From Brachypodius melanocephalos (taxonomy: Eukaryota; Chordata; Aves; Passeriformes; Pycnonotidae), in assembly GCA_013398615.1 (NCBI GenBank), contig VZSR01003371.1, positions 8,100,197 through 8,164,196 of the forward strand: 64,000 nt of DNA, in the 5' to 3' direction. Below the pieces are notes generated by a model that saw only the letters and a list, made by a program, of their open reading frames with translations, searched no databases and was not told the origin of the DNA. Shown in pieces: positions 34,289 to 48,300 of the stretch; positions within the stretch are counted from its first letter, which is position 1, and each line of letters begins with the position of its first letter. The position numbers and the translations under genes are program-made.

Positions 34289-37200
34289 CTTGATATTCTT
34301 AATGGAAATGGAAGTGCACAAATACTGGTAGATGGCAGGAAAATGAAAACATTCACAGAAACTCAGCCAGTTTCAGCTGAGATACAATTCTAAAAATAGT
34401 TATGTGTGGATATGTGTCAATACCTCCTCTTTCTCCCACCAGTTCACTTTGCCTTTTTCCTCTCCCACAACATGAGATAGCAGGTAGAACCAGAATTCTG
34501 GATTGCAAAATTTGGCTCTGGAATCAAGCTGGCTGGATTGTTTATTTGTTTGGGTTTTTTTTCCTAGAGTGCAATGCAAAAGTGTGAAGGCAAAAATATG
34601 CTATTCTACTGAGAAGCAATATATATTGATTTCAGTGAAGTTTATGTTGGGAGATAAACAAACACTAACTAGCTTTTACACCCAGAAGCTTTACAACCAT
34701 AATGCAAGTCTGAAATATTAATAGAGGAATACTGTTGCCTCAAGCAAGTGGCACAGGTGCTTGAATCTCTGCCTTTCACAGCTCAGGGACAAGTTCTTCA
34801 AAATATCCAAACTATGTCTGTTCTTTCCCCAGAGTGGTTCTACAATAGAGTTACTTTCTAATTAATTAAATATTCAGGACTTGGGCAATAACCAGAACTT
34901 TATATTTTGTGAAGGTAAAATTTTTCTGCAGTCTCCAGAAAAATATAAAATGGTGAGTGTATACATCCTATTGAATCTAAGAGCACATGTAGTCTCATTA
35001 AATTTTCATCTGTTTTGTCTCTTTTTGAGGATTTGGTATATTGATATATTTTTAACATGACAGGAATAAAGATTAAAATGCGGGTTTTTTGCTATTTTTC
35101 ACTGCCTCACAAACACAGTAGTTCTTACTAGAAATTCTGTACCACACCAGATTGTTATAAAACTTATCAAAGCTGCAGGCATGGGGATGAAATTCCCAGG
35201 AGCCTTTCACTGGCATTTTCAACAAATGTGACAATGTTTAGCACTTCCAGGGGCCAGCAAACATTAAATGGCATTTTTCAGAAACTGCTGAGGCAATTTA
35301 TATTTAGTGTTGCAGTGAAGTTCCAGGAGCCAACACATGAAAAAATCAGCATGTGTTCTTTTGCTGTACTATTGAAATTCTCCTTTTCCTGCCTTACTTG
35401 TCCAAAATCTCCCCCACATCTTACAAAGATGGTTTGATTCTGTTTTCCCTGAGTCAGTGTAAATCCAAGATAAGTCTCTTAAAGCCACTGGGAAACCAAT
35501 GCAGTGGAAATGAAAGTAATCAAACATAAGACTGTAAAACAGTATGAAGCTTCTAGGATGAGGCCATTTTGATTATAGTTATTTATTATAGAGAGCACTC
35601 TAAGCAAGCCCATCAAGAAAAAATTACCCACACCTTGTGCAGTGGAAGGGCTGACCTGCCAGGGATCTGTGCTGAGCTGCTCAAGGGCAGGGGCACAAAG
35701 CCCTTTGGATGGTTGCAGGGGAAGGAGCACAAGCACACAGATGAGAGCTCTGTCCTAAGCTGTTTGCTCAGGAGCAATTTAAGCAGATGCTGGATCAAAA
35801 GGGCAGAAAAAGCTGGGCTGAACAAGGCACCTTGGTCTGAACTCACACATGGCCAGAGCGGCTGCAGCAGGACAATATTCTCTGGCAATATGGCACTGTG
35901 CCTCTGGGCTCTGAAAATACCCTCCTACAGGATAGGTATAGCTTCTCTTCTCATGGGCATGCAGCACACCAGTGCCCATAACTCAGGGTAACAGCTCTGT
36001 GTTGTTCACCCTGCCCCAGCCCTTTAACCTTCCCACGTTAATCTTTCTGCATCAGGACTTTGCTCAAATACCTCGGTTTGCCTTTCCTCAGCCCCTCACT
36101 GCAGAGCCTGTTCTTCACACCCTCACTAGCAGGTACAGCTTCTGTTGGTGAAGGTGACCAACAGGCACCATCTGCCTTGAGGAATAAATAGCCAGGATAT
36201 TCTCTACAGCAATATCTGGTAGACACTGTCCTCCCATCACATCCATCCTTTTACTCTGCCTACCCACCCATCCACCCACCCCCACATCCATCCACAGGAA
36301 TGTGTTTGTGCAGAAAATACTCTGGCTCAGAGGCAACTCCACTCTAAGAAATGGAATTGGCAGGTAATAAATAGGCCTGCACTATGCTGCTTTCACAGAA
36401 ACACTCAGGGGCTAAGGCTTTTAAATGTGAGCACAGGTTATTATGAGTGCACAGCTATCTTGGAGCCTCTATTATCATGCACCTTTCACTGGGTGTTTCA
36501 CTGAGTGTATTAAAAAAAAAACAAACAAAACAAACCAACAAACCAAAAAAACAAAACCAGCACCAAAAAGCCCCTCTTTCAGTAGGGTAAAGAAAGAAAA
36601 TCAAGAAACTGCCAGGACAAAACTGCCAGGACAAATTGCATAATTCAGACTCTGTGCACTGGCATAGCAGGGGTTCCTACAGCAAGTGAGTTGCTTAGGA
36701 ACAATAATAACATGTAGCCCCCGGTCATCCCCTCCAAGTATGCAAGAGAGGCCTGGTCCTTCTCCAGAAGAACAGAAGTGAAATATTTATACCTTTCCTT
36801 GAGTCTCACTCTCATCCTTTGTCTGGGATGGGTTTTATCTGGAGAACACCGGACAAGTTATTCCCCAGTCCTGCTGAGAGCCCCTCCACAAACAAATGCT
36901 GTCAAAGTCAGTAACACCTTCACAAATTCACAGGAATGGGGAAACAAAGCACAAGTGCAAATAATGGGTCTACAAACCCACTGCTCTTACACCTCCTACA
37001 AGCACCTTTACCCACCTGTGGGGCAGACTGCAGGACGGGTTCTCTTACCTCAAACAGTGCGATGGAATAACCCTGCCCTGACCTGTGTCTGTGGTGGCAG
37101 AGGCTGAGTGACCCTTGGGCTGAACTTCTGCTTGTTTGCCACACAGGGTTTGCATGCTGCAGCCCCAAACCTTGGTCCCAGGGAGGAAGATGGGGATGAA

Positions 37201-38003
37201 GGTCTTTCACAAACAGGGAGAGAAGAAATGCCACGAGCTGCTTCCCACACAAGGGCTCTGGGAGATTACCAGCTGAGGCTCTCTGTCGGACCTCACTGCT
37301 CACAGCTCATCAGAGTACCCCAACTCTTACCCTGTGAGCCTAGTGTAGATCAATTACTCTCAAAACAACATTTTTCCTCCTTCTGCTGATGAGGTCCTTC
37401 GAGTTTTGTAACCTCTGCAATTTCTTTGGAGATGTGTTTCAAATTAATAATTCTGAATTCAATTGGGTTTTGGGGTTTTTTGGTTTTTGGTTTTTTGGGG
37501 TTTTTGTTGTTGTTGTTGTTTGTTTGTTTGTTTTTGTTAATTAATTTCTTCTTTGTGCCTTTTAAGGTCATTTAGATTTTTTGTCTCTTTCATGGATAAT
37601 TTTTTTCATTAAGATAGCAGTAGTCTTGGAAACAGCTAAGCAGAGCTTTGTACCCATCATCCAGCCTCATGCCATGGGTTAAGAAAGTAAAAATATGCTG
37701 TTCTCATCTGTGTTGTCATACACAGAGCTGGTGTGGAGAGCTGCAGTGAACTCTCCCTGCCACTCCAATACACACTCAGCTTCTGGTATTTTTGACACAG
37801 CAGTTTCAGAAAAAAGGAAAGAATAATCTGAAAAAAAGCCTTTAATTCTCACAAAAAATGTTCCAGGTTTTGGAAAAGCTCCCTTACTAATTGAGCTAAT
37901 AAAGTTTCAAGTTTAAGATAGGAAAATTTTGGGTTTAATGCCTAAATCTGCCATAGTAATCCACGGTAAAAATTCTGCCTTGTTTTAATATATCTGATCC
38001 CTG
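34289..38003. other. Intergenic DNA with low-complexity tracts
   Basis: It contains an A/C-only tract at 36512-36558, a tandem 15-bp unit (AACTGCCAGGACAAA) near 36604-36634, a CCAC/CCAT-rich stretch at 36262-36294 and a T/G-only tract at 37465-37537. No gene is supported. Confidence 0.55.
37465..37537. repeat. T/G-only low-complexity tract
   Basis: Alternating T and G runs pass into (GTT)n and (GTTT)n. It is the mirror strand sense of the A/C-only tracts elsewhere in the window. Confidence 0.85.
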
Positions 38004-38417
38004 TGTGTTTGATATGATAATTGCTGCTAGATTTTATATTTGTTTAGTAGAGCAACATTTCACTGCACATTTCCATGCAATTTTTTCTCAACACTATTCA
38101 ATAACTGTATTTCAACATTATATTTTTTTTTTCTCTGAAACTGTGTCCTCATTTTTATCACATTCCTTACTGTATTCCTCAAGCTAAAAAGAACTCCACA
38201 AATTTTTTTGGAGAAACTTTCAAGTGCTGGGCTTGAGAAGAATAGACACAAGGCTGGTCTTAAAACCAAGAGAACCCCCAAGAGAACCATTGACAGGGTT
38301 AGTACATATGAAACTGAATTTCATGAGAAGTCAGTGAACTTGATATCCCAGCAAAGCACATTGTTCTGATATCTTTTAGAGGTAGAATTCCTCAAATATG
38401 CTCATTCAAGCCAGCAT
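38004..38417 (+). repeat. Unassigned diverged direct repeat, copy A
   Basis: This copy aligns end to end with 44908-45309. Shared blocks include TGTGTCCTCATT, CTAAAAAGAAC-CCACAAAT with small changes, ATTGACAG, ATGAAACTGAATT and AAGCACATTGTTC, both ending CCAGCAT. Divergence is substantial, with many substitutions and small indels. It may be an old dispersed repeat or a local duplication. It is not CR1. Confidence 0.85.
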
Positions 38418-41400
38418 TTCTCAATGTTTATGAAGGAATATATCTAGTAAAAAGGTCCCCAAAACAGGCATTATGTTAATTTTGTAAAAATTCTCCCTGT
38501 TCTTTGAAATTATGTATATGCTATTCCTTTCCAATTATATTGTGTAATTGCATTCAAAAGCAAGGTGCCTGCTAACTTTAAAAGGGTTTATGCACAGCCT
38601 TGAAAGTTGTGTGGTTTTGTTTTTAATTAGATAATGTTAAAAATCAATAAGCAAGGTATATTAAGAGGATTTATAGATCATCAAACCAAATAAAGGGAAG
38701 AGCTGTGATAATTTCTTTTGACATTCTTTCAGAAATGGGTATGCAATTATCTTGTTTGTAATACAGTGTGAGTAAAAATTCAAACTTGATGACAATAAAA
38801 GGGAATTATGGAGGGAATCTGTTGCAGAGGACCTACCACATTTGTCCTGGCTAATTTTTCTCACTGCTAACAAAGATGTGGCTGATATTTGAGATGCATG
38901 TGTTCAGAATTAACTTCAGCTAGGGGATGGCTTATACATTTCTCCACTAGATTAAAGAGCCAGTAATCTAAATTCTATTACTCTAAGCAGACGGATTAAA
39001 TCCACCAATTTCCAGTACTTAATTTGAGCCCTCTCCAGTTCAGCATGTCTTTAACAGGGGAAATCACAATCAAGCACAGCCTCCCAGATGCACTCACAGG
39101 TAATACCCACCACACTGACTATGGAGCAAAATAATCTGCTAAAAACTGAAGGTTTATTTTAAACAGCATTTGTTTGCATCTGTGGCATCTGATACAGCTG
39201 ATTTCAAAGTTACCTGGAAATTCATGTTGCAGCCCTTTCTTCCTGAGTTAAGAGGGGTCCTTCTTTACAACATAAGGTAAATTAAATGGTTCTACAGGTA
39301 TGATTTTACACTGGCTGTTTTAAAGCACACACTCCACAGTTCTTTCTGTTTAGCTGACTGATCTGCACCACTGCAGGCCATAGACCACTCTTCTTCATTG
39401 TTACTTGTCTCCATTTTCTTTTTTGAGATGAAGCTTTTGTCAGTGATCTTATGTTGTCTCCCAAGCCTCTGATCAAATATTGCAGACCAAACCAACAGAC
39501 AAACCAAATTTTCCATGGTATTCTCTAAGAAACATAATAATTTCATGGTATTTTTCAGTTTAAAATTGCCTTTTATGTAAATTGACTTCTATAATAACTA
39601 GCTTGCAAATAAAAACTGACAACCTTATTATGCTGTTAGGAAAAAAAACCTCAAACAACAAACAAAACTTTCGTTAAGGTAAAGATTGAAATCCGGCCAT
39701 TTCTACATTCAGATTCCCTAAATTATATTTTTGAATATAAGTGACAAGCAGAATGTTTCTGCAGGGTATGAGCAGCAATCCTGTAACACAAACAAGAGCT
39801 GCAGCTCCAAAAACCAGTATACACTGTTTTATAAGACCAGCATTTTTAAGGTGTTCTTAGGGAAGGATGGAGGCATCAGGAATCTGAGGAGTCATTCCCA
39901 TCCCTTCTTGGATTTGGGGTAAGCCCAGTTCTGCTTGTTTGGATGTGATTAAAGTCCAGGTGACAGCAGGACACTGTGCAGGGTCTCCCCCTCTCACAGC
40001 CAGGTGATCCGGCTGTGGCCATTCCCTTTGCTCCTCCCCTGGCTGTGCAGCCTCCTGGCAGAGCTCAGCCCAGCAGCTCTGCTGAAGCCTCACTTTCCTG
40101 GTTCCCAAAGGCACTCAGGAAGATTAAAGTGGAGTGACTAAGCACGCACCTCACTTTTCCAAGCAGCTCTGCTCAGAAAAGAGCAAACCATCATTTCTGG
40201 TTAAACAGATAGTGGGCACCGTCATGTTAAACAGCAAAAACAAAAACAACCGCATGAAAACAAAACAATGAAAAAAACGTTTAAACCCAAAATGTTAAAT
40301 ATGGAAGAAGAATCTGTGTTAACTGGGAAAAATGATGTCCAAGTGGTCCAGTTTGAGGGGTTTGCTGGTTTATTTGGTTATTTGCATTATTTTTATCTTT
40401 CTGCAGTTTGATTTTTTTTTCCTAGCGCTTTCCTATGTCCTTGGATGGTACAAGTACAGAAAAATAAAAAAAAAAAAAAAAAATTCAGGATTTTAAGTTT
40501 CTTTTGCCCTGAGAATGCACATATTGGGGCACACTGTGAATAAACTGCAGCATCCCAGCATATAGTTCTTTCACCATTGATTGCCTTTAATTACACTCAA
40601 TTTATAGCATTAGTGCTGCAAAGCAAGGGGTGTCCTGTTCAGAGTTCTTTTCAGCTGGCTAAGCATTAATGGATGATGATTAACAAAAAAAAAAAAACAC
40701 TGTATGCCTTGCCAGTCCAGGCTAAAAGCAAATTGGCAATTTGGCCAATGTACGTGTTTGTTGTCCACATATCTGAAAAAACAAGCAGCATTAGTGGTGC
40801 TGCTATATAAATGTGTGTTGCATTAATTAGTAGATCAACCTAGGCACTCTTTTTCTTGCCTTTTTTTTTTGGATTAAATTTCAGTTCCAAAACTGCTTTG
40901 GTCAAGCTGAATACATTGGAAATTGGTTTGTTATAAAACTGTACATGAATATCCACATACCAACTGGTAAATGCTGGACTCTGGCACCAGATGGTTGAGA
41001 TTTGGGTGGAGGATGGGGCAACAAACAGTCAGGAGTTAACAAACAAGGCCATAATACATCAGAACACCTAATTGGCTACAGCATTTCTCGTTAACTTAGT
41101 TTGGAACCCACTTGGACCATTCCTTTCACCACGACAGAAACAGAACATTTGCAGATCCCATCAGATTGCACCTACATTTCTCCTCTCATTTAAATGGGAA
41201 GCAGAAGCAGCCCCAACACTGAGCAGTAAAAGTTTACATTGCAACATCTGCCAGCTTTAGCATAATTTTTCAATGGTAAAAGGCTGCAAACCTTTGTAGT
41301 TACTATAGAATTCCCAAGATGCAGTTGTAACAAGTTTTTGTACATGGCGAAATAAGATTAATAAGAGTGCAAATATATAGAATGTCTTTTATGGCATGCT

Positions 41401-43829
41401 ACACGGTTACTAGTGATCAGTAGAACCCATCTATTTATGCAATATTTTGTAAGTAATTCCCTTTTCATTGAAGAGGAAACAGATTTACCAGAAGCTGAAG
41501 ATTTAACATTTGGGAGTCTCTTATGAAAAATTGACATATCATAAGACTGTGTCAGAATAAAACTACAGTGAAATGATGGTAAAATGACTCTTAATTAACA
41601 TGCTCCTTAGTCAAGGGGGTGTGTTTTTGTTTGCAAAATACATATTTTGAATTCTAAGGAAACTTTCAAATATATTTATGTTTACAATATAAAGGTTATT
41701 TTAAAAAAAGTTTATTTTTGCTCTTAGGTTTTTCAGTGTATTTCAGTGAGCCTGTAATGAAATAAAATGGCTCTAAATATTTTCAAGGAGGGAAAATATC
41801 TAGTACTTCTTATTTTTTAGAAAATTCTGCAGGTTCGGATGTTTCATCAGTCAAGCATGGTTCAGTTTGTTTGTTTTACTTCTCTGAATTTCCTTGGATG
41901 TGTTTGGGGTAATATGAGCCCTGCTGTCCTTAGGAAGGATATAGTCACTGGGAGCTACAGAGAAAAGGCATCTCTGTTACTCTCTGTATCTCTGCAGCAG
42001 CAAGAGCTGCCTCAGAGCTTCACTGTCCAAACTGCTGTTCCAGCACCACACAACAGAAGAGCCATTTGATTTTTCATGTTCTGTAGGAGAAAGAAGGTGA
42101 TTTCAAGCAGTAGTAGTGAAATAATTCTGATCAGCACAGTTAGAAGCTAATATCAGAAAAAAAAAATGAGTCCATTACATCATGACTTTGTATACACATT
42201 CTGAAGCCACTGGTTTATTTTTCTCTTGTATCATATTGCAAGGTTTTGTATAATGGAGTTCTTAATTATTGTCAATAAATCTTTACACCTTTCTAGTCTT
42301 TTTCCCTCACTGCATTTTAAAAATTATTTTTAGGTTCCTTGGATGGGTTTTTATTATTTTGTTTTGCTTTGTTTAGGTTTTTTTTTTTTCTGTCCATTAA
42401 TCTCATTTCTAATCTCTTAGCCCTGTATTTATAATCTTTTTGGTATTTCTGATCTCTAGACTTCAAAAATATTAATCAACCTCTGAAGAGCCATGTCTGT
42501 CCTTCAGTTTTTCCAGATATGGGTCTCTCTTTCCAGTTAATATTGAAGATGTTTATACTCATAATATAATGAGATGCAGCTAGCTGCAGTTCCTACAGTA
42601 TATGCCACCAGACTCTTATCTTCAACAGTGTAGAAGGAAGACTCTTTATCAGTGCCACGTGTTTACAATTTGCCAGGCAGTTTCCAGCCCACATGAGAAT
42701 GCTGCTATCCAAGCCAATCTGAATTAATTTAGCAGTAAGATTTCATGAAATGCACTGCCAAATGTTTTACTGAACTCTAAATATGCCACATCCTCAATTT
42801 TCCCTTCACACATTTATATTAGAATGGCTGGTGAGGGAAAGTTTCACAGACATGCATTTTTAAGCATGGAACCCATTAACTTTCACTTACAGTTTCACTT
42901 TGATTTACAAAGGCATTTAGGGACCCAGTTTCCATTGGTGTCCTGTTGTGACTTGGGAAAAAAACATTCGTGTATCAAAAAAAAAGAAACTACATTTTCA
43001 GAGCAAGTTTTTCTTCCTAGCCTTTCCCTATTCAGTTCCTTCTCAGCCATCTAGAAGAAGAAAATTATTCAGTGGATTCTGGAATAATTTCAACATGTAA
43101 TAAGGTTTCATATCTTCTTAGGAAGAAAGGCAACTATTCCTGGTGGATTCTTTTTTTTTTTTTATCTGCTGTGCAAACAGGTAATAATCACTAGGGTCCA
43201 TGTTTTTGGGGAAAAAAATCTCATCAAAGGTGCTTTTCTCTCTCATTATAGTACTGGAAAAGATTGTTGTGACTTTAGTGGTCCCTGCAGGGAAGGTGAA
43301 GCAAACTGCACAGTAATCCCAGAGGACCACTGTGTCAGTAAGGAATATGCTTCACAGGTAATTTTGAACAGCATGGGTTAAAATGGTGTAAAAGTAATGA
43401 AATAATCCCCTGATACCTGAGTGCATTTAAGGTCAGAGCTCTGACAGGGCACAGCTGTTTGGCTGAGTACCACTGCTGTTCATGCAGGAGGAGATTAAAA
43501 GGAAGATAGTTTAGCAAGAGCAACTTTTAAACCACTCTGGCTCTTAAAATTACTATAACGACCTCCATGCAGAGGTTCATTATCAGCATGCCATTAAAGT
43601 AATGCACTTCACTTAGAGTTTCACCAAGTTCCCTTTGCACCACCTGGGCAGCATGAATAGGTTGGTCTTGAAATGAAGGCACAAGTAATCACTTTTTTAT
43701 CTCTTTAACTTCCCAGAGCAGCAGAAAGAGGTTTTGACACGAATGCTAACCAACAGCCTGCTTCACAGCGTCTTGGTTAGGAGAGAAGATATCCTGGAGA
43801 TGATAGAGGTGCTTAAAGATCCAGGTGCA
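38418..43829. other. Intergenic DNA; no gene
   Basis: AT-rich, with an A tract at 40467-40484. At 40560-40860 there are several TAATTA/ATTAAT-type sites and an NFI-like pair of half sites (TTGGC and GCCAA, six apart, near 40734-40750). That stretch could be a regulatory element, but nothing proves it. No exon or RNA gene is seen. Confidence 0.5.
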
Positions 43830-44450
43830 GATGTGTGGGTCCTAATGAACACCTTGTTGACCATGACCCAACAGTGTGTCCTTGCTGCAAGGGGGACAAA
43901 TTTTATCCTGAGCTTCACTCGACAAAATACCCTCCCCTCTACTCAGCCCTGGTGAGGCCACGCCTGAAATGCTGTGTCCAGTTCTGGACTCCCCACATGG
44001 ACAGCCCAGAGACAGTCCAAGAAAGGGCCACAAAGATGTTACAGTGACTGGAGCACATCTCCTCTGAGGAAAGTCTGAGAGACCTGGGACTGCTCAGCCT
44101 GAGGAGAAGGGGGCTTAGGGAACCTCATCAATACACATAAATACCTGAAGGGAGGGTGCAAGGAATATTGATCCAGGACTTTTTAAGTGGTGCCCAGTGA
44201 CACCAAGACAAGAGGCAATATACACTAACTAAACATAGGAGATTCCCTCTGAATATCATGAAAATGGTTTTAATTGGGACACTGCCAACACTGGTATAGG
44301 TTTCCCAGGGAGGCTGTGGAGTTCCCATCTTTGCAGACAGTCACGTGCCATCTGGACATGGTCCTGGGCAACTGGCTCTACCTGACCTATTTGAGCAGAG
44401 ATCACTTCCCACCTCAGCCATTCTGGGAATTTGTGACTCTGTGACCACTG
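43830..44450 (+). mobile_element. CR1 LINE with remnant of the reverse-transcriptase C-terminus
   Basis: A broken frame reads LYSALVRPRLKCCVQFW near 43940-43990, the conserved C-terminal region of the CR1 ORF2 protein. A second-frame match to the SEESLRDLGLLSLRRRGLRE type follows at about 44055-44115. It then continues through the 3' UTR to a diverged tail (TGTGACTCTGTGAC). Stops and frameshifts make it inactive. Confidence 0.92.
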
Positions 44451-44907
44451 GAAAGTATCAATACACTAGAGCAAAATCGTTGTCAGGATTGTGTCTGCTC
44501 TGGTAAGATTTTCAAGCAAGAAGGTCATCAAGGTTTTCTACCTTTAGCTTTCTCAGGTAGAAAGATTGTCCTCTCCCTGCTCTGCTGGGACTGAGGTCTC
44601 AGATAAAAAGGGAGAGAGATATTTAGACTTCTCTTTTGCCTGATTAAATTTAGTGTTTGATCTCATATTTCACTGATCTGACCTGAACAACACTACAAGT
44701 AAAGTTTTCTTCCTCCACCTTTTTGTTAAAAATAAAATCACAAATAATAGCATTTACTTTCAAGACTCATTTACTTTAAAGTCTCTCAAAATGGAGACAG
44801 ATGTTGAAATCTCAATTTAGGCTTGTGAAATGTTTGTTCTTTGGTCATCGGTATTCATGACCTATAATTAGAGGTTGTACACTTCCCATTTTCAGGAATT
44901 TCTATAT

Positions 44908-45309
44908 CTGTTTGATACGCTAATTTCTGATGGATTTTATATGTGTTTAGTACAGTTACCTTTTATTACATTTTTCTACAGTTTTTTTCCTCAACACTGT
45001 TTAATAATCCTTGTATTTCAACTCTGAAGCTGTGTCCTCATTCTGATCACATTCCTACTGTATCCCTTGAACTAAAAAGAACCCCACAAATGTTTTGTGA
45101 AACTTTCCAATGCTGGGTTTAACTTCTCATAGGAATGGACCCTAGGCTGAGATTAAAATCATAAAATCTCCTGAAGTCATTGACAGAGCTAGCACACATG
45201 AAACTGAATTCTACAAGAAATCAGTGGACTTGGGATATCTCAGTAAAGCACATTGTTCGGATGTCTTTTCAAGGCAGAACTCCTAAAATGTACTCATTCA
45301 ATCCAGCAT
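44908..45309 (+). repeat. Unassigned diverged direct repeat, copy B
   Basis: This is the partner of 38004-38417 in the same orientation, 6.9 kb away. Similarity stops abruptly after CCAGCAT and fades upstream of TTTGATA. No long open frame is conserved between the two copies, so a coding origin is unlikely. Confidence 0.85.
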
Positions 45310-48300
45310 TATGGATAAAAGCACAGAGTAGAGGAAACGTTGGGTCAATAGTTTAGCTGTGTGCTTCAGTAATGTAAACAAGGCACAAGCAGACACTATT
45401 TCCTGCAGAAATAATGTAGATGACCACATCTGAGAGAAACAGAAGAAATAAACAAACAAGGAAAGAGAGTAGTCATAATATAGAGAAAACAATGCTTGAA
45501 AATTATTTTCATACTGGTTCTGGAAACTTTTGTACTTCATTGCACTGGGCAGGGAGTCCTGCTTAGTGGTCCTTTCCAAAACCAGTCAACCTTTCAATAC
45601 CAGGGGTTTCCACTTGGGTCAGACTGCCAGGCAGGTTATTAGGGTTTTGCTTTCCTGTGAAGTTTGAAAAGGGCTTATTTCCTGAGGTCTTTCTGCTTAT
45701 CTTCACCTGACAATTTTCCTGTTGTTGCAGCTCTCTGGGCAATGGTAACATCCTTGATGTCTGTGCTCTCTGCCCATGCTACACTGTGGTTTTGTGGCTG
45801 TGGCCCTTTCAGGGTCAATTCACTGTTAAAATTAGGAAGGATTTTCTGTCTGTAACATGTTTGAGGGCACAGGAATAGAAACTGTGAATTTTTGGATCCT
45901 CCTGGACATCCACTCCATGCATGTGATGAGCAGGGACAGCAGGGGTGACTAATGGCATACACATAGACCTGAACAGAACAGCATTCTCTCAGCTTCGTGG
46001 TGACGGTCTGATCTAAATTACTCAATGAATCCTTGAGCTTTTTCCCAACTGGTGATCATTGTGTTATTTAGATATCTCATGGTCTCCAGGAAAATTGTAT
46101 TTGAAGTTAACTTACATATATGTTATCCTCACAAATCTGGACTCTCCTGTGTAATTTTTTGTACATTTTCTCCTCATGATCATCTACCCAGGAAAGTGTT
46201 ACCTCCATTGAAAATACATAATTTTTTATAATTCAGGTCTTTACTGCTTCTATTTCTCTGTATATACCTATTACTCTTGCTGTAATAATAAGCACAGCCT
46301 TCTGTGTCTGACCAGGTTTTGGCATCATTGGTTTCTAGTGGCTGCGTACAGATTGAAAATTTTAGGGCAGCTAAAAGACATTGGCAAGAGTCATGCATAC
46401 TTAAAAACAAGAACAGCAGTCTTTTAAAAAGAATTGTTTGAAAAACGGCATATACACAGAGAAAACAAATATCTAGAGCTAAAATGTTCCTGCTTCTCTA
46501 ACTTGACATTTTCCCCCTCAAAATTGCTACCAATTTTCTATTCCTTACACTACATATTAATACTTTGTTCCTTTCTTATTTATTGATATTAAAAGTTCTT
46601 GGGTTTTTCTTGATGACCACCAAGCTGGTTGGATAAAAATCCATAGCAGCTGCAGAGCCTGGCGTTTTGCCTAAAGCACGTGAGGCAGCCCAGCTTTTCT
46701 TGGAGTCATGCAGGGAACTGTGGCTGTGCTGACTGACCTACAGCCTATGGCAGAGTTACCTTCTGCCTGTCTTTCCTCACTGGAGACAGTAATTTAGACT
46801 ATCTCTCCTCATCCTTTTTTATAGAAATAGTAAAATCTTGACTATGGCCAAGACTTTTATTTTCAGTTGAACCTAAATTTATTATATGGGAAGTTAGAGA
46901 CAAGCAGCATGAGAGTATTTCCTTTGGAAAACATGTAAATTCTTAAGAAAAAACAATCAGGCAAAATTCCAGGAGTAGGAAATATGCATTGTTTGAAATG
47001 TGCTAAAAAAAGTCTTCATATTTTCTTGGGTTTGCTCTTCCATTTCCCGGTCTGGAGAAGGAAACTGAAATTTGTCAGAGCCAGGAAAAGGCATGTATAA
47101 GGAGGACCAAAGAAGTAATGATCCCTATATGAACATCTTCTAGATATGGCCACCCTAAATGCTTTTCAGAAGTGCGTTTTTCCATGCTTAGAGACTTTGC
47201 TTCTAAACAAGAATCAGACCCCTTTTGGCAGGGCACTGCTCTGCCTCCTGCCCACAGAGCACCTGAGAGTGTCCCCAGTCCTGCTGTGGCAGCATTGCAA
47301 GTCTCAGAGCATCCCCCACGCAGGCATTTTGGGCAACACTTGACTTACTGTGTGAGACAGATGTTAACAGATGCTCTCATTTACAAATGTTGTAAAGCCT
47401 GGCCCTGGTATTGAAAGCAGGAGCTTGTCTCACCATAAATTAAGAAATGGGCAGCCAGGCAGGGTGTAGGAGGCAAAGCAACTGGTTTGTGTGATAAGGG
47501 AAGAAAAGCCAGAACCAAGGAAATGAAAAGCAAGTTGGCAGAAGGAGAATAATGAGCCTATTTTTTAAATTGATACCATGTAAGATCATAGAATCATGGA
47601 TTCAAGATGACTAAAGGTGACAGAATCTGGATTAAATAATGCAGTAATCAAAGCATTTTTATGAATTGGAAAGCCACCAAGTTAGCTGTAAAGCCCCAAG
47701 CATGCTAACATTAACAATGAGGAGCAGATCAATTACCAGTTCAGGAAGCAGCACTTTCCCACTTGTGAAAATGCCAAGAAACCCATGGCCACGACATCAT
47801 GCTGAGAAGTGTCCTTTACAGTCATACAGATTTATACATTTGACTGTTATTTCATAGTGCAGTTCCTGTTCTTCTTATAACACAATTCCTCCCTGCTCCA
47901 CTCAATCACCTTCTTTTTTTTTCCTTAGGCCACTGATATATAAGGGCTCTGATGTGCAACAAAAGCTCACCTCTGTAGAGTACTGTGAATTGAGAAGCCT
48001 CTGCTTCCTTTCCCTCTTCCCTTATTTTACTTATGATTTTTTTCACTCCATGACATTGCATATTTTCAGGGACACACAAACCTACTGAAAGCTGGTATTA
48101 ACTTCTGTCTGTACCATATTAGAAGAAATTCTGTAGCTTACAATTATTATTTCTTCTGTGCATCACCATAAAATCATGTTCAAATGAAATTCAAATATTT
48201 TCCCCACCTTTCTTTCATGAATGCATTTTTTAAGAAGTTACAGGCATCTTTTCCCTGCCTTAGACTAATTTTCAGCAAGATCTTATTGAAATCTCCTTTT

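Noticed and set aside
47584..47602. ATCATAGAATCAT resembling an inverted CR1 tail
   Set aside because: The similarity stops after about 13 bases and the adjoining CR1 block is absent.
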